A stretch of 64,000 bases of DNA, taken from contig JAQGDQ010000547.1 of the NCBI GenBank assembly GCA_030141605.1, forward strand, positions 64,001 to 128,000, read 5' to 3'. Numbering within the stretch: position 1 is the stretch's first letter; each line of letters opens with the position of its first letter. The stretch is from Tubiluchus corallicola. Its lineage: Eukaryota > Priapulida > Priapulimorpha > Priapulimorphida > Tubiluchidae. This document shows positions 1-11,700 of this stretch, in pieces. The notes under the pieces are model-generated. The model searched no databases, was not told where the DNA came from, and saw only the letters and a list, made by a program, of their open reading frames with translations. The position numbers and the translations under genes are program-made.

Positions 1-632
1 GCTTTTCTGAAAATCTGTCTGAGTTTACTTCAGGCTAATCTCATAGAGTTTGCACTAATTTTTGTGTGCTTGTGTCTGTGATTCTGCTTGTCTAGTGATA
101 TCGTTATTGTTATTATTAGTCTATCTGATGATTATTGACTGCTGTCTGCATTGTTTATAGATTTAAGTAGTAATTTAAGACTCAGATCTGTCTCATAGCT
201 GTATTTTGTTAAGTTTGCAATGTTTAATACGATTTTTATTACAGCTTGTTTGCATTTCTCTAAAAGTTCTGTGTTTAATAAGTGTGGACAAGGTAGCTCA
301 CCATTTTGCACAACTGAATATAAGAATCTGTAATGTGATAATGAATTGATTTCTGTTTAGCATTTCGTACATTATTGATCTTTTGTCTCAGGCAATTTTG
401 ATTGTTAACTGTTTGCACCCACAGTCCTGTGTTGCGTTGTAATTAGTTATTAAGTGTTTCAAAGATTTCGTTTTGCTTTTTTGCGGCGCTTTGATCGACT
501 TCTCATTCAACTAACACTCTTGAATTCAAAAGTGCACAAATTTACTCACTTTAAACATCTTTGTTTTCCTATCTGACATACAGTACAGTTGTCGCAGAGC
601 TCAGTATAATTTATATTTTTGTGTGCAAAACT
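1..632. other. AT-rich stretch, no gene seen
   Basis: No coding exon, RNA gene or clear repeat was recognised here. The sequence is AT-rich with short homopolymer runs. Confidence 0.5.
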
Positions 633-996
633 GGCCCTAAACTCTCCTGCAACAAAAACAGCAAAGAATGGATTGTTTTTCACATCCTAATTTGAAATTT
701 AAAGATGACTGTACTATAGATTAGGCCCTAAACTCTCCTGCAACTAAAGCAGCAAAGAATGGATTGTTTTTTGCATCCTAATTTGAAATTTAAAGATGAC
801 TGTACTATAGATTAGGCCCTAAACTCTCCTGCAACGAAAACAGCAAAGAATGGATTGTTTTTTGCATCCTAATTTGAAATTTAAAGATGACTGTACTATA
901 GATTAGGCCCTAAACTCTCCTGCAACAAAAACAGCAAAGAATGGATTGTTTTTCGCATCCTAATTTGAAATTTAAAAATGACTGTACTATAAATTT
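633..996. repeat. 91-bp minisatellite, 4 copies
   Basis: Four head-to-tail copies begin at 633, 724, 815 and 906 with an exact 91 bp period. Each opens with GGCCCTAAACTCTCC and closes with GACTGTACTATA. Copies differ by only a few substitutions, so the expansion looks recent. Confidence 0.95.
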
Positions 997-2029
997 GACG
1001 AGTTCTAGGGTATAATTAAGATTGCTTTAACTTAATAGAAAAGTACAACTTTATTCATGTTTTGCCCAGCCAAAAAGGTCAACTGAAACTCTGACCAAAA
1101 ATCACGCAATGCCCGAAATCTTTTACATTATATCACTTATAAAAATATGCGTTGCTTAAAGCAAAATACGAAACGAAACACAACAAGATTGTTACTGTTT
1201 ACTGGTAAATGCATTACACTAGTCAGTCGGTGTAGCTATAAGCTTTAGTACCTCTGCATTAAGCTGGTACTCAGCGATTGCGATACTCGACTCTCTCTCC
1301 ACCTATCAGAGGCGGGCACCTTTATAGGGTGCAAAGTCTATTCTTCGTTAACGCTGATCTTTTAGTTGTCTTTTCCAAGTTTAATGTCTTTATTTGTCTT
1401 TATCCTGTATTCCATACATTTGTTCACTAGACTTCTGATTTCTAGCAATCCTTCCTTTTCACTGTTCATTAATATATCTGAGTTCAAAGTTTTTTTCCAT
1501 TCTCCATATCTATAACATCTAAGCATATGTTCAGTAGTGTCATCATCTTCCTAATGTTTTTAGCGATGATGTTGATAAGAAGTTCACAAGTATAAATACG
1601 TGTAGCAGTTTTGTTCACATGAAGAGTGGAATTGCTCCCACTGGCACAAAATTTTGTTCCACGTTTCCTGAAATGAAGCTTTTGCCTTCTGTTTTTTGTG
1701 TGTCATTGGCCTTCAACAGATGTATTTTGCAGTATAAAATTCTCTACAGAAATAAGTTTGTAATTTATCTATTTATCTATCATAATGTGTTAAACCGGTA
1801 AATGCCAACATCATGAATCCGTGTCATTTAGGCTAGCATTGACGCTTACTGTGAGAAATATTGTTGCTTTCTGTCAAAGTTTATTGAATAAAATTTACGT
1901 GCAACTAAAAAAAACATTTTCGTTTCTTGTTGTTCAAGCAAATGGTAGGTTAGAATAGGTCTGGATCATACACTGTCCAATACATAGTGTGCACTGCAAC
2001 AATTTGTAGCCGGCTAGGTATGGCAGGTA
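997..2029. other. No gene seen
   Basis: Only short open frames without recognisable similarity occur here (for example 60 codons from 1619). No repeat or RNA gene was recognised. Confidence 0.45.
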
Positions 2030-2395
2030 GGGGTGAGCATTCTCTACCAGAAAGCGAATTCAAATCGAATTTGTGACTTTCGAATCGAACCGAACTCCAG
2101 TGTTTCGAATTGAGATTGAAGGATTTTCGAACCACCAGTAAAAATTAGTCTTACAAAGATCATGCATATCACTAGATTTTGTTCTGCAATAAAGCGACTA
2201 GTAATTTGCTTTAAAGTTGTGCACAGAAATCACAACTAAATTATGCTAATTGCATGATGTTTCAATCGTTTTAGTGATCAGGAACATGTGTGATTGAAGT
2301 GCTGAATTATTCGAATCTATAGTTTTGGATTCGAATCGAGTTCGAACTAAAAAAAAACTCGTTCGAATTCGATTCGAACGTTCGATGCTCACCCC
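2030..2395 (+). mobile_element. TA-flanked MITE, family A copy 1
   Basis: The element starts GGGGTGAGCAT and ends with its inverse ATGCTCACCCC, flanked on both sides by TA. It is rich in TTCGAAT-type words and has no coding capacity. Three related copies lie at 9787, 18562 and 19714. TA duplication and short inverted ends suggest a non-autonomous Tc1/mariner-type element; the superfamily is inferred. Confidence 0.85.
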
Positions 2396-2538
2396 TAATG
2401 ACAGGTACCTATTCACACATTTGTTTTTCAAGTTCTAAAGACAATTCTCAAATCAAAGTGAATCTGTGAGGAGATTCATAATTGTACACCAAGCTGGGAC
2501 AACCAGTTAAGATTGTACTAAGTGAAAGTCTCAGTGTA

Positions 2539-2945
2539 CAGTCAACCACGGGTATAAGGTACTCGCTCATACACCGTTCCCGATTTTTCGTAACGTTTTC
2601 CCTATGTAAAAATCTTTGTATATAAGGTGCTCAGATATAAGGGACTTTCGGTTATAAGGGACGATATCTTCAGGTCCCGCGTAATAGAAACCCAGGTAAA
2701 TTACCTCGCGTATAAGGGACCCTATGAAGAAAGCGAAATTCATCGATTTTTAACCTCAATTTTACCTCGGTCACATTCATCTCGCATCAGTGAAGGAGCT
2801 TCTTACACTGCACTGAATGCGTAGCAATAATGGGTAAAAGTACAGAAATGTACAGGTCTATATACACCCTTGGTCTGACTTAGCTTCGGCTATAAGGGAC
2901 GATTTTTTCCGGTTTGGAGCTGTCCCTTATATCCGGGGTGGACTG
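2539..2945. mobile_element. pogo/Tigger-like MITE
   Basis: The element begins CAGTCAACCACGGGTATAAG and ends with the diverged inverse CCGGGGTGGACTG, with TA at both flanks (2537-2538 and 2946-2947). The word TATAAGGGAC recurs inside in both orientations. The CAGT/ACTG ends plus TA duplication fit the pogo/Tigger group. The 65-codon frame inside is not transposase-like. Confidence 0.75.
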
Positions 2946-2947
2946 TA

Positions 2948-3510
2948 CTGTCTGAGAGGGCGTTAGTGCGTGACTGTCGTAAAGGCAGTTATGTGAAATT
3001 CACTAAATGTTCTTATGAGACAATTTAGCTGAAACTTGCGATGTAGAAAGTGTGTTTGCCACACTGTTTTTAAAACTGTTAGATAACATTGTCTAAAAAA
3101 AGTCTTACGAGTCTTGAATAGTCTTTGCCGACATACTAGAAGTTTTGGGGGTGGACATGGTTAGCGTACACGCTGTAAGTCGCTAACTGGAGATGGTATT
3201 AGAGGTTATGAGAAAAGGTGAAACAAGCAAAACAAACAAAGCAAAGCAAACCGCACCCACTACACATCAGGTAGTTGATATGTAATGATATGAAAAACAA
3301 CCCAACCACGATGTCTTATTCTACTGTACCATCTCCCTCACATTTTAAACTGTCAAAACGTTCAGTCCAGTCTTTTAATATTTTGCGCTTTCAATTTATT
3401 TTTTTGCCAGCTTGGTGGCCTAAGCACGTGCTTAGTTTGTGTATACGTTATTTCGATCCTGCATGCCAGCATAAATAATAGTAAATCTGACCCCTGGTCA
3501 CTTAATACAC
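2948..3510. other. No gene seen
   Basis: No conserved coding exon or named repeat was recognised between the MITE and the 25-bp array. Confidence 0.4.
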
Positions 3511-3734
3511 AATGGAAGTATTAAAACACAAAAACAATGGAAGTATTAAAACACAAAAACAATGGAAGTATTAAAACACAAAAACAATGGAAGTATTAAA
3601 ACACAAAAACAATGGAAGTATTAAAACACAAAAACAATGGAAGTATTAAAACACAAAAACAATGGAAGTATTAAAACACAAAAACAATGGAAGTATTAAA
3701 ACACAAAAACAATGGAAGTATTAAAACACAAAAG
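3511..3734. repeat. 25-bp minisatellite, about 9 copies
   Basis: The unit AATGGAAGTATTAAAACACA plus AAAAC repeats almost perfectly about nine times. The near identity of units points to recent expansion. Confidence 0.95.
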
Positions 3735-3743
3735 ACAATCAAT

Positions 3744-3766
3744 TTTATTAACCAACGTTTTTTATT
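3744..3766 (-). terminator. Candidate poly(A) signals for UBE2N
   Basis: Two AATAAA hexamers read on the minus strand (3744-3749 and 3761-3766), about 1.9 kb downstream of the UBE2N stop. Another lies at 4169-4174. Which one is used cannot be told without transcript data. Confidence 0.25.
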
Positions 3767-5666
3767 GTGCAGTTATGCAGTACTGTACAGCAGAAAGCGT
3801 AGATATATGTTACTTAAACCGGGTACACACTTTTTACATTGATTCGTATCCTAGCAACACAAAGAATACTTAGTTGCTGGAGACAAAAGAACAATTACCT
3901 AGCTCTAATTATCACTTCTCCGTCAGTTTTTTTACGCAATGATACTTTCTCACGAGAGGCCCGTTGATGCAACCGCATCACAACTTAAATACCCTTGTAC
4001 TCGCCCATCCAAATCAACCAACCACAATTAAAATATTCACAGATTTCTTATTGTAATAAATACCACATCGGCAGCACAGTCCTACTCCATTCAGAGTTTT
4101 ACACGGCGTTTCGGCAAACCAAGACGCAGTGCAGTTTTATCACACACAAAGAAAATGCAAATTATAATTTTATTACAAATGATAAATAATACATTTTCAT
4201 TTCAAAATGCTGAATTTTAATATTATAAACAGTAGTCATATTTACAGGTGCACATTACCACTCCGGAAGGACACACATCATGTTGGTCTGCTGCCTTGCA
4301 ACACCTTGAGAGTTGCATTTTCATGACGTGCCACATTCACTGATCAAAATGAAATTGTTCGACAGCAGCTGTACAAAAGTAAATGCACTGTAAGAATAGG
4401 AAAGTTGAAAGTATTTTGAACAGATAAAACAGGTTACGTAAAATAAATGGGATAACAGCCGAAGAACAAAAGTTTATACAACAATACCTACATAGTAACG
4501 TTCAGAACAGTTAGTCGAACTAAAGGTATAAAAAGCAAATACAGTTATTGCAACAGTATGAAGACAACAGAATCATCAATCATTAAACTACATTAAAAGA
4601 AGTGTTTACTACTTAAGCTGAAGAAAACATGTTGCATGTCACAACTAATTCTGGGTCAATAATCAAATCAGTGTAAATTTGCAACAGATTTGCTTGTGTG
4701 AATCATTAACAGCCCATATTATTAAAAGAAAACCGGAAGATTGTGTAAACATTAGTTCAGAATAAAGAATGCTCTAAAATATTGAAAACTACAATAGCTT
4801 TTTTCGAATCAAAGTTTAGATTAAATAATAATTACCTCGGATACTCAAATTTCCTTAATATTCAAAGTTACGCGCGGCTCAGTGAATCTACTAAGATTGG
4901 CAGCGGCGTCTTTTTGTCACGTTCGTGTGACCGATAAAAAGAAAGCGGTATCGTGATAACCATGATCATGAACTGCAGTGTTAGTTTCTGACGTCATATG
5001 ATGCAGAGCCCATTTTCGTGACATCACACATTTAAGCAGTATTGTATACACTTACACAAATGTGCTTGCCGCGAAGAAGCCTGTCATTGCACAAACTGTG
5101 GTTTGTTTCTGACGTAAGCAATAGCTGTGTTCGGTTGCCGTTAATTAACTTTCTAAGCTAATTATTCAAATATAACAAACAATTGTTAACTTTTATAGGA
5201 AAGAAAATGTATATTTTGGTCAGTAAATACAATGAGATTGAGTCTAAACAATCATCAGGTTTTCCTTTAACTTTTTTAACTAAGTGAGAAATTCTAGACA
5301 TCCCTGAACAAAGAAAAATACATAATGATAGATAAATAAACTACACCCGGGACCGGTTTCACAAAGCCATCACCAAGTTAACATGTCCTTAACTTAGTAA
5401 CCACTTTGTAAGACGGAGTCCACCCTTTGTTATACATATATTAAATTTAATAAAAATAGTTATGGCCATTCTAGCCAATAATAATACGCAGTTAAGAGCC
5501 AGGAACAGTAACGAAGGAATGAATAGTGAATGTGGCCAAGCATGGATAATTGATGATGACGACGACGACGGGGCATCAACATCAAACCCATCACTGTGGT
5601 CCTCTTAAAACGAACTTTATCCAAATTCTGTAGAATCCCCGTTGCTATGGAAACCATAAATAGCTG
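3767..5666 (-). other. Probable UBE2N 3' UTR / intergenic
   Basis: This stretch lies directly downstream of the UBE2N stop codon and has no coding exon that I can support. Near 5340-5440 a segment containing ACCGGTTTCACAAAG looks like transposon-derived DNA, but its ends were not resolved. Confidence 0.4.
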
Positions 5667-5704
5667 TCAAACTGCATTGGCGTACAGTCTCGTCCATTCT
5701 TTGG
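5667..5704 (-). CDS. UBE2N: UBE2N coding exon 5 (C terminus)
   Basis: 38 nt: two bases completing an alanine codon, then [11 protein letters not shown] and TGA. The acceptor is ATTGTTTAG. The match to the family C terminus and the phase (1 into 2) identify it despite its small size. Confidence 0.93.
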
Positions 5705-8700
5705 CTAAACAATTATTACAAAAATTTAAATAAACAAATATCTAGTTGAATTTATTTACCTAGTTATCATTAAATATCATAGAAACTTGTTATCAAAGTG
5801 TATTTTCTAAATGCTTTTTTGCACAGACTGAATTTACACTATAGACTTTCTAAACAAACAAGACATGCACATAAAACTTTCGGAAAAAAAAACAGCGATG
5901 GTAAGGCCAATGAATTTCTTTAAATAAATTACTATATACAAAAATGTATGCTCAAATGTATTCGTAAAAAGTCCAAACTTTAGTAAAATTCTATGTTTAG
6001 GATGACTGCCCTTCTCTCACTACCTATAAGTCATTCAACCAGCACCGGCACTATTTGTTACCAGCACACGTTCATAGCACACCAGCACCGGCACTATTTG
6101 TTACCAGCACATGTTCATAGCACACCAGCACCGGCACCATTTGTTACCAGCACACGTTCATAAGCACACCAGCATCGGCACCATTTGTTACCAGCATACG
6201 TTCGTAAGCACACCAGCACCGGCACCATTTGTTACCAGCACACGTTCATGGCACACCAGCACCGGCACCATTTGTTACCAGCACACGTTCGTAAGCACAC
6301 CAGCACCATTTGTTACCAGCACACGTTCATAAGCACACCAGCACTGGCACCATTTGTTACCAGCACACGTTCATAGCACACCAGCACCGGCACCATTTGT
6401 TACCAGCACACATTCATAAGCACACCAGCACCGGCACCATTTGTTACCAGCACACGTTCATAGCACACCAGCACTGGCACCATTTGTTACCAGCACACAT
6501 TCATAGCACACCAGCACCGGCACCATTTGTTACCAGCACACGTTCATAAGTCCACCAGCACCGGCACCATTTGTTACCAGCAAACGTTCGTAAGCACACC
6601 AGCACCGGCACCATTTGTTACCAGCACACGTTTATAAGCACACCAGCACTGGCACCATTTGTTACCAGCACATGTTCATAAGCACACCAGCACCGGCACC
6701 ATTTGTTACCAGCATACGTTCGTAAGCACACCAGCACTGGCACCATTTGTTACCAGCACACGTTCGTAAGCACACCAGCGCTGGCACCATTTGTTACCAG
6801 CATACGTTTATAAGCACACCAGCACTGGCACCATTTGTTACCAGCACACGTTTATAAGCACACCAGCACTGGCACCATTTGTTACCAGCACATGTTCATA
6901 AGCACACCAGCACCGGCACCATTTGTTACCAGCATACGTTCGTAAGCACACCAGCACCGGTACCATTTGTTACCAGCACACGTTCATAAGCACACCAGCA
7001 CAGGCACCATTTGTTACCAGCACACGTTCATAAGCACACCAGCACTGGCACCATTTGTTACCAGTACACGTTCATAAGCACACCAGCACTGGCACCATTT
7101 GTTACCAGCACACGTTCATAGCACACCGGCACTGGCACCATTTGTTACCAGCACATGTTCATAGAAAACGCACAATCAAGCCTATTTCAGTACGAAATTC
7201 TAGCCTTCGTAGGATATGACCAAGTATAACCTTCGTAAAATTTCTGAGCTTACTTAAAGCTCCTTGACTGTGCTGGCACCTGGTGGTAAGGACAAACACT
7301 AATAAGCCATCCAATGACGATAAATAATGCACGGACATTCTACATAATTCTTGCTTTCTGCACCAGAAATGAAAGGTAATAAGCTTGCTGTTCAAAGATA
7401 AGCGTTTGTGGTTGCCCATAGATTCAAATTTTCGTGATAATTTGCACACGCTGTTTGCCTCACGAGCAAATTCCGCATACATGTATGCAACAGTGATATC
7501 AAATGCTCTGGAACCAGGGATGAGCGGATTGGCCAATTTCTTACTCCACAAGCAATTTGGTCCGTTAATTTGCAAATCTGCCGCCTGCTAGAAATCCACA
7601 TTTTGCTATTTACAGCTATCCGCAACTGCAATGCCGTGTAATTATTTCCAATCCGCAATCCGTTCCCAATTTCGAATCCGCAACCCCGCTCGCACGACCA
7701 ATTGTAATTCAAATAATTTAAGAAAATGGAAGACCACCAGTCTGCACTCCACCAGGAAGATGGGAACAAAAAAAATCAGTGTGAATGCTACGCAATATCT
7801 GCACGATAAAATAAAAAAATGGGCTCATGTGCTAAATACAGAGCGCACTTCCAATGACGCACACATTCTTTGTCAAAGTTTCGTATTAACGAAAAATCAA
7901 TGATGTTTATTATAACGTAATAATGACAACTGCGATCTGCAAAGATCCGATCCGCACCTGTTTTTTTAACCGCATCTTGTCCGAATAGGTTTTTGAGTTT
8001 CAATTACAAATCTGCAGCCACAAACAAAAAAGTGCGGATCTCGGTCCAGTCCCGTCTGCTAATTTCTCCGACTCCAGGGTTGAGACTGATAAATTGCAAA
8101 AAACTCTGAAACAGGCCGGGGGTTCTGGGGCCACCTAGGCCCCCAATGGGGTTCAAGGGAAGCGCCCTTGGAGCCAGCAACAAATTGGAATTTTGTGACA
8201 ACAAAGAGCCTCTAAGTGGACTTAAAATATCAATTACCTTGTTTCATGCATAATTTAAAATGCCCAACTATCAAGGATACATGATACCTAATTGTCTCAA
8301 AAACGCCTAAGTACTGGCCGCTCCTATGCAAAAGTATATAAAAACTGTCTGCAATTGACTCAAATAACTCCGCACAAATGATTCTATATTTTTATACACA
8401 GAGATATACACATGGTTACACTGATGTACGCGATGTAAACAAAGTGACAGCCTGCCAACTAGCGGTCAGCTTGTGAAATAATGTACTGGGTCCGTAAAAA
8501 TTTTCTCAACAAATTTACGTGATTTACAAAAATGGCACTACTGGTCTTCCAAAAACTCGGAATTCACGGAAAATTCTCATCCCTGTGACTCTAACTTACT
8601 GGAACTAATGTCTATCAGTAAAGAATGCTAAGAAACAACGTGCAGACAGACAGACAGACCTGTTCGAATAGCTTCAGCTTCATTTATTTTCCACTGCTCA

Positions 8701-11700
8701 GCAACATCGTTAGCTAACGGATCATCCGGATTAGGTGCACTCAATAGCGCTTGAATAGATAATAGTACTGTTCTGATTTGTAGAGCTGGTGACCATTTAT
8801 CTGCAAAAACGTTGAATGAACATGGTTTTTAGATGAATCAGTGTAAGTAAGGCTAAGGCAGGGATGAGAATGACAAATTGCAAAAAACTCTGAAACAGGC
8901 CGGGGGTTTGGGGGTCGCCTAGGCCCCTAACGCAGGTGGGGGGGAAAGCCCCCATGGGGTTCAAGGGGGCGAAGCAACAATTAGAAATTTTGTGACCATA
9001 TAGAGCCTCTAAGTGGACTTAAAATATCAGTTACCTTGTTTCATGCATAATTTAAAATATCCAACTATCAAGGATACATGATACCTAATTGTCTCAAAAA
9101 CACCTAAGTACTGGCCGGTCCTATGCACAAGTATATAAAAACTGTCTGCAATTGACTCAAATAACTCGGCACAATTGATTCTATATTTTCATACATAGAG
9201 ATATACACGTGGTTACACTGATGTACGTGATGTAAACAAAGTGACGGCCTGCCATCTAGCGGTCAGCTGGTGAAATAATGTACTGGGTCCGTAAAAAAAT
9301 TTTCTCAACGAATTTACACGATTTACAAAAATTGTCTTCCAAAAACCCGGAATGCCGTGGAAAATTCTCATCCTTGCGGTGAACGTGCTAATTTTGCAGA
9401 GACACGCCATTAAGAGGTAAACACTGCTATGTCAATATCTCATATCTAATCACATAATCATAAATACCTTTTAATATATCGAGACATATTCGTCCTAGCT
9501 TGTCAATATTTGGATGATAAATTTTTGTCATAAACCGCACTTTAGGTGCTGACATTGGATATTCTTCGGGAAGAAATAATTCCAGCTTGAATACTCCACC
9601 TTCAAATGGTGACTGAAAAATAGAATGAAAATCATGATGATGAAATAAAACAACTGAAAAACGATAAAAAGCTATGATTTTTACATAAACTGAGCATCCG
9701 ATCACATCGTCGAGCCCATAATGATCAAGTCAAGTGCAAATCTAAGTGAAAATGCCAGCTCTGCAGGGTTTCTTAACTTAATAATAGGGGTGAGCATCGA
9801 ACGCTCGAATTCGATTCGAACGAGTTTTTTTAGTTCAAACTCGATTCCAATCCAAAACTATAGATTCGAATAATTCAGCACTTCAATCACACATGTTCTT
9901 TATCACTAAAACGATTGAAACAACTTGCAATTAGCATAATTTAGCTATGATTTCTGCGCACAATTTTAAACAAATTACTAGTCGTTTTATTGCAGGACAA
10001 AATCTAGTGATATGCATGATCTTTGTAAGACTAATTTTTACTGGTGGTTCGAAAACTTGTTGGAAAATCGTTCAATCTCAATTCAAATTCGAAACACTGA
10101 AGTTCGGTTCGAATCGAATTCGCTTTCTGGTAGAGAATGCTCACCCCTACCGATCACATGATCAAGTCAAGTGCAAATCTAAGTGAAAAAAGCAAAAGTG
10201 AGTTAACCTTGGAAAAAAACGGTTAACACCATTTGCAAAGATTTCTGTTATTGCATCAAACTATTTTCCCTTTTTGCAGGGATGATTATTATATGGCGTA
10301 GCAGTGTCTAGTTTTTTTGCTGGATTACTGCTGCATTTACCTGTCTGAAGGCAGATTTCTTTTATTTTAGAATTCTGCCTGCCCAATGTCTACAATAGAC
10401 GTGACAGGCGTATGATGATGATGATGATGATTATTATTATTATATGATATTATGGTTGTGATTGTTATTACCAAATTCAAAAAGCTGTTTAGACCGTCTA
10501 AAAGAATTAGAAGCGTTGGACGCTGCTGATTTTTAGTCTGGTATAGCTGACGTACGTAACATTAGTGACTAGTAGTTAAAAGTTATGTCCATCACGTAAC
10601 TTGCGTCCATTGAATTATTGGCTACTCTTCCACAACTATGTCCATCATGTTCGTTAAATTAGTGATTGAACGTCCATCTTACATCCATCGTGTCCATATT
10701 ACGTCCATCGCGTCCATATTACGTTCGTCGTGTCCAACTTACATCCATCGACGTTCGTCGTGTCCATATTACGTTCGTCGTGTCCATATTACGTTCCTCG
10801 TGTCTATATTACGTTCGTCGTGTCCAGCTTACATCCATCGCGTCCATATTACATCCATCGCGTCCATATTACGTTCGTCGTGTCCAACTTACATCCATCG
10901 CGTCCATATTACGTTCGTCGTGTCCATATTACGTTCGTCGTGTCCAACTTACATCCATCGTGTCCATATTACGTTCGTCGTGTCTATATTACGTTCGTCG
11001 TGTCCAACTTACATCCATCGCGTCCATATTACGTTTGTCGTGTCCAACTTACATCCATCGCGTCCATATTACGTTCGTCGTGTCTATATTACGTTCGTCG
11101 TGTCCAACTTACATCCATCGCGTCCATATTACGTTTGTCGTGTCCAACTTACATCCATCGCGTCCATATTACGTTCGTCGTGTCCATATTACGTTCGTCG
11201 TGTCCAACTTACATCCATCGTGTCCATATTACGTTCGTCGTGTCTATATTACGTTTGTCGTGTCCAACTTACATCCATCGCGTCCATATTACGTTTGTCG
11301 TGTCCAACTTACATCCATCACGTCCATATTACGTTCGTCGTGTCCATATTACGTTCGTTGTGTCCAACTTACATCCATTGTGTCCATATTACGTTCGTCG
11401 TGTCTATATTACGTTCGTCGTGTCCAACTTACATCCATCGCGTCCATATTACGTTCGTCGTGTCCATATTACGTTCGTCGTGTCCATATTACGTTCGTCG
11501 TGTCCAACTTACATCCATCGTGTCCATATTACGTTCGTCGTGTCTATATTACGTTCGTCGTGTCCAACTTACATCCATCGTGTCCATATTACGTTCGTCG
11601 TGTCCATATTACGTTCGTCGTGTCCAACTTACATCCATCGTGTCCATATTACGTTCGTCGTGTCCATTTTACGTTCGTCGTGTCCAACTTACATCCATCG

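Noticed and set aside
6111-6549. His/Thr-rich open frames
   Set aside because: Products of the 43-44 bp minisatellite in UBE2N intron 4.
7159-7575. 138-codon minus-strand open frame
   Set aside because: No recognisable domain, overlaps other frames in the UBE2N intron, and the surrounding DNA looks transposon-derived.
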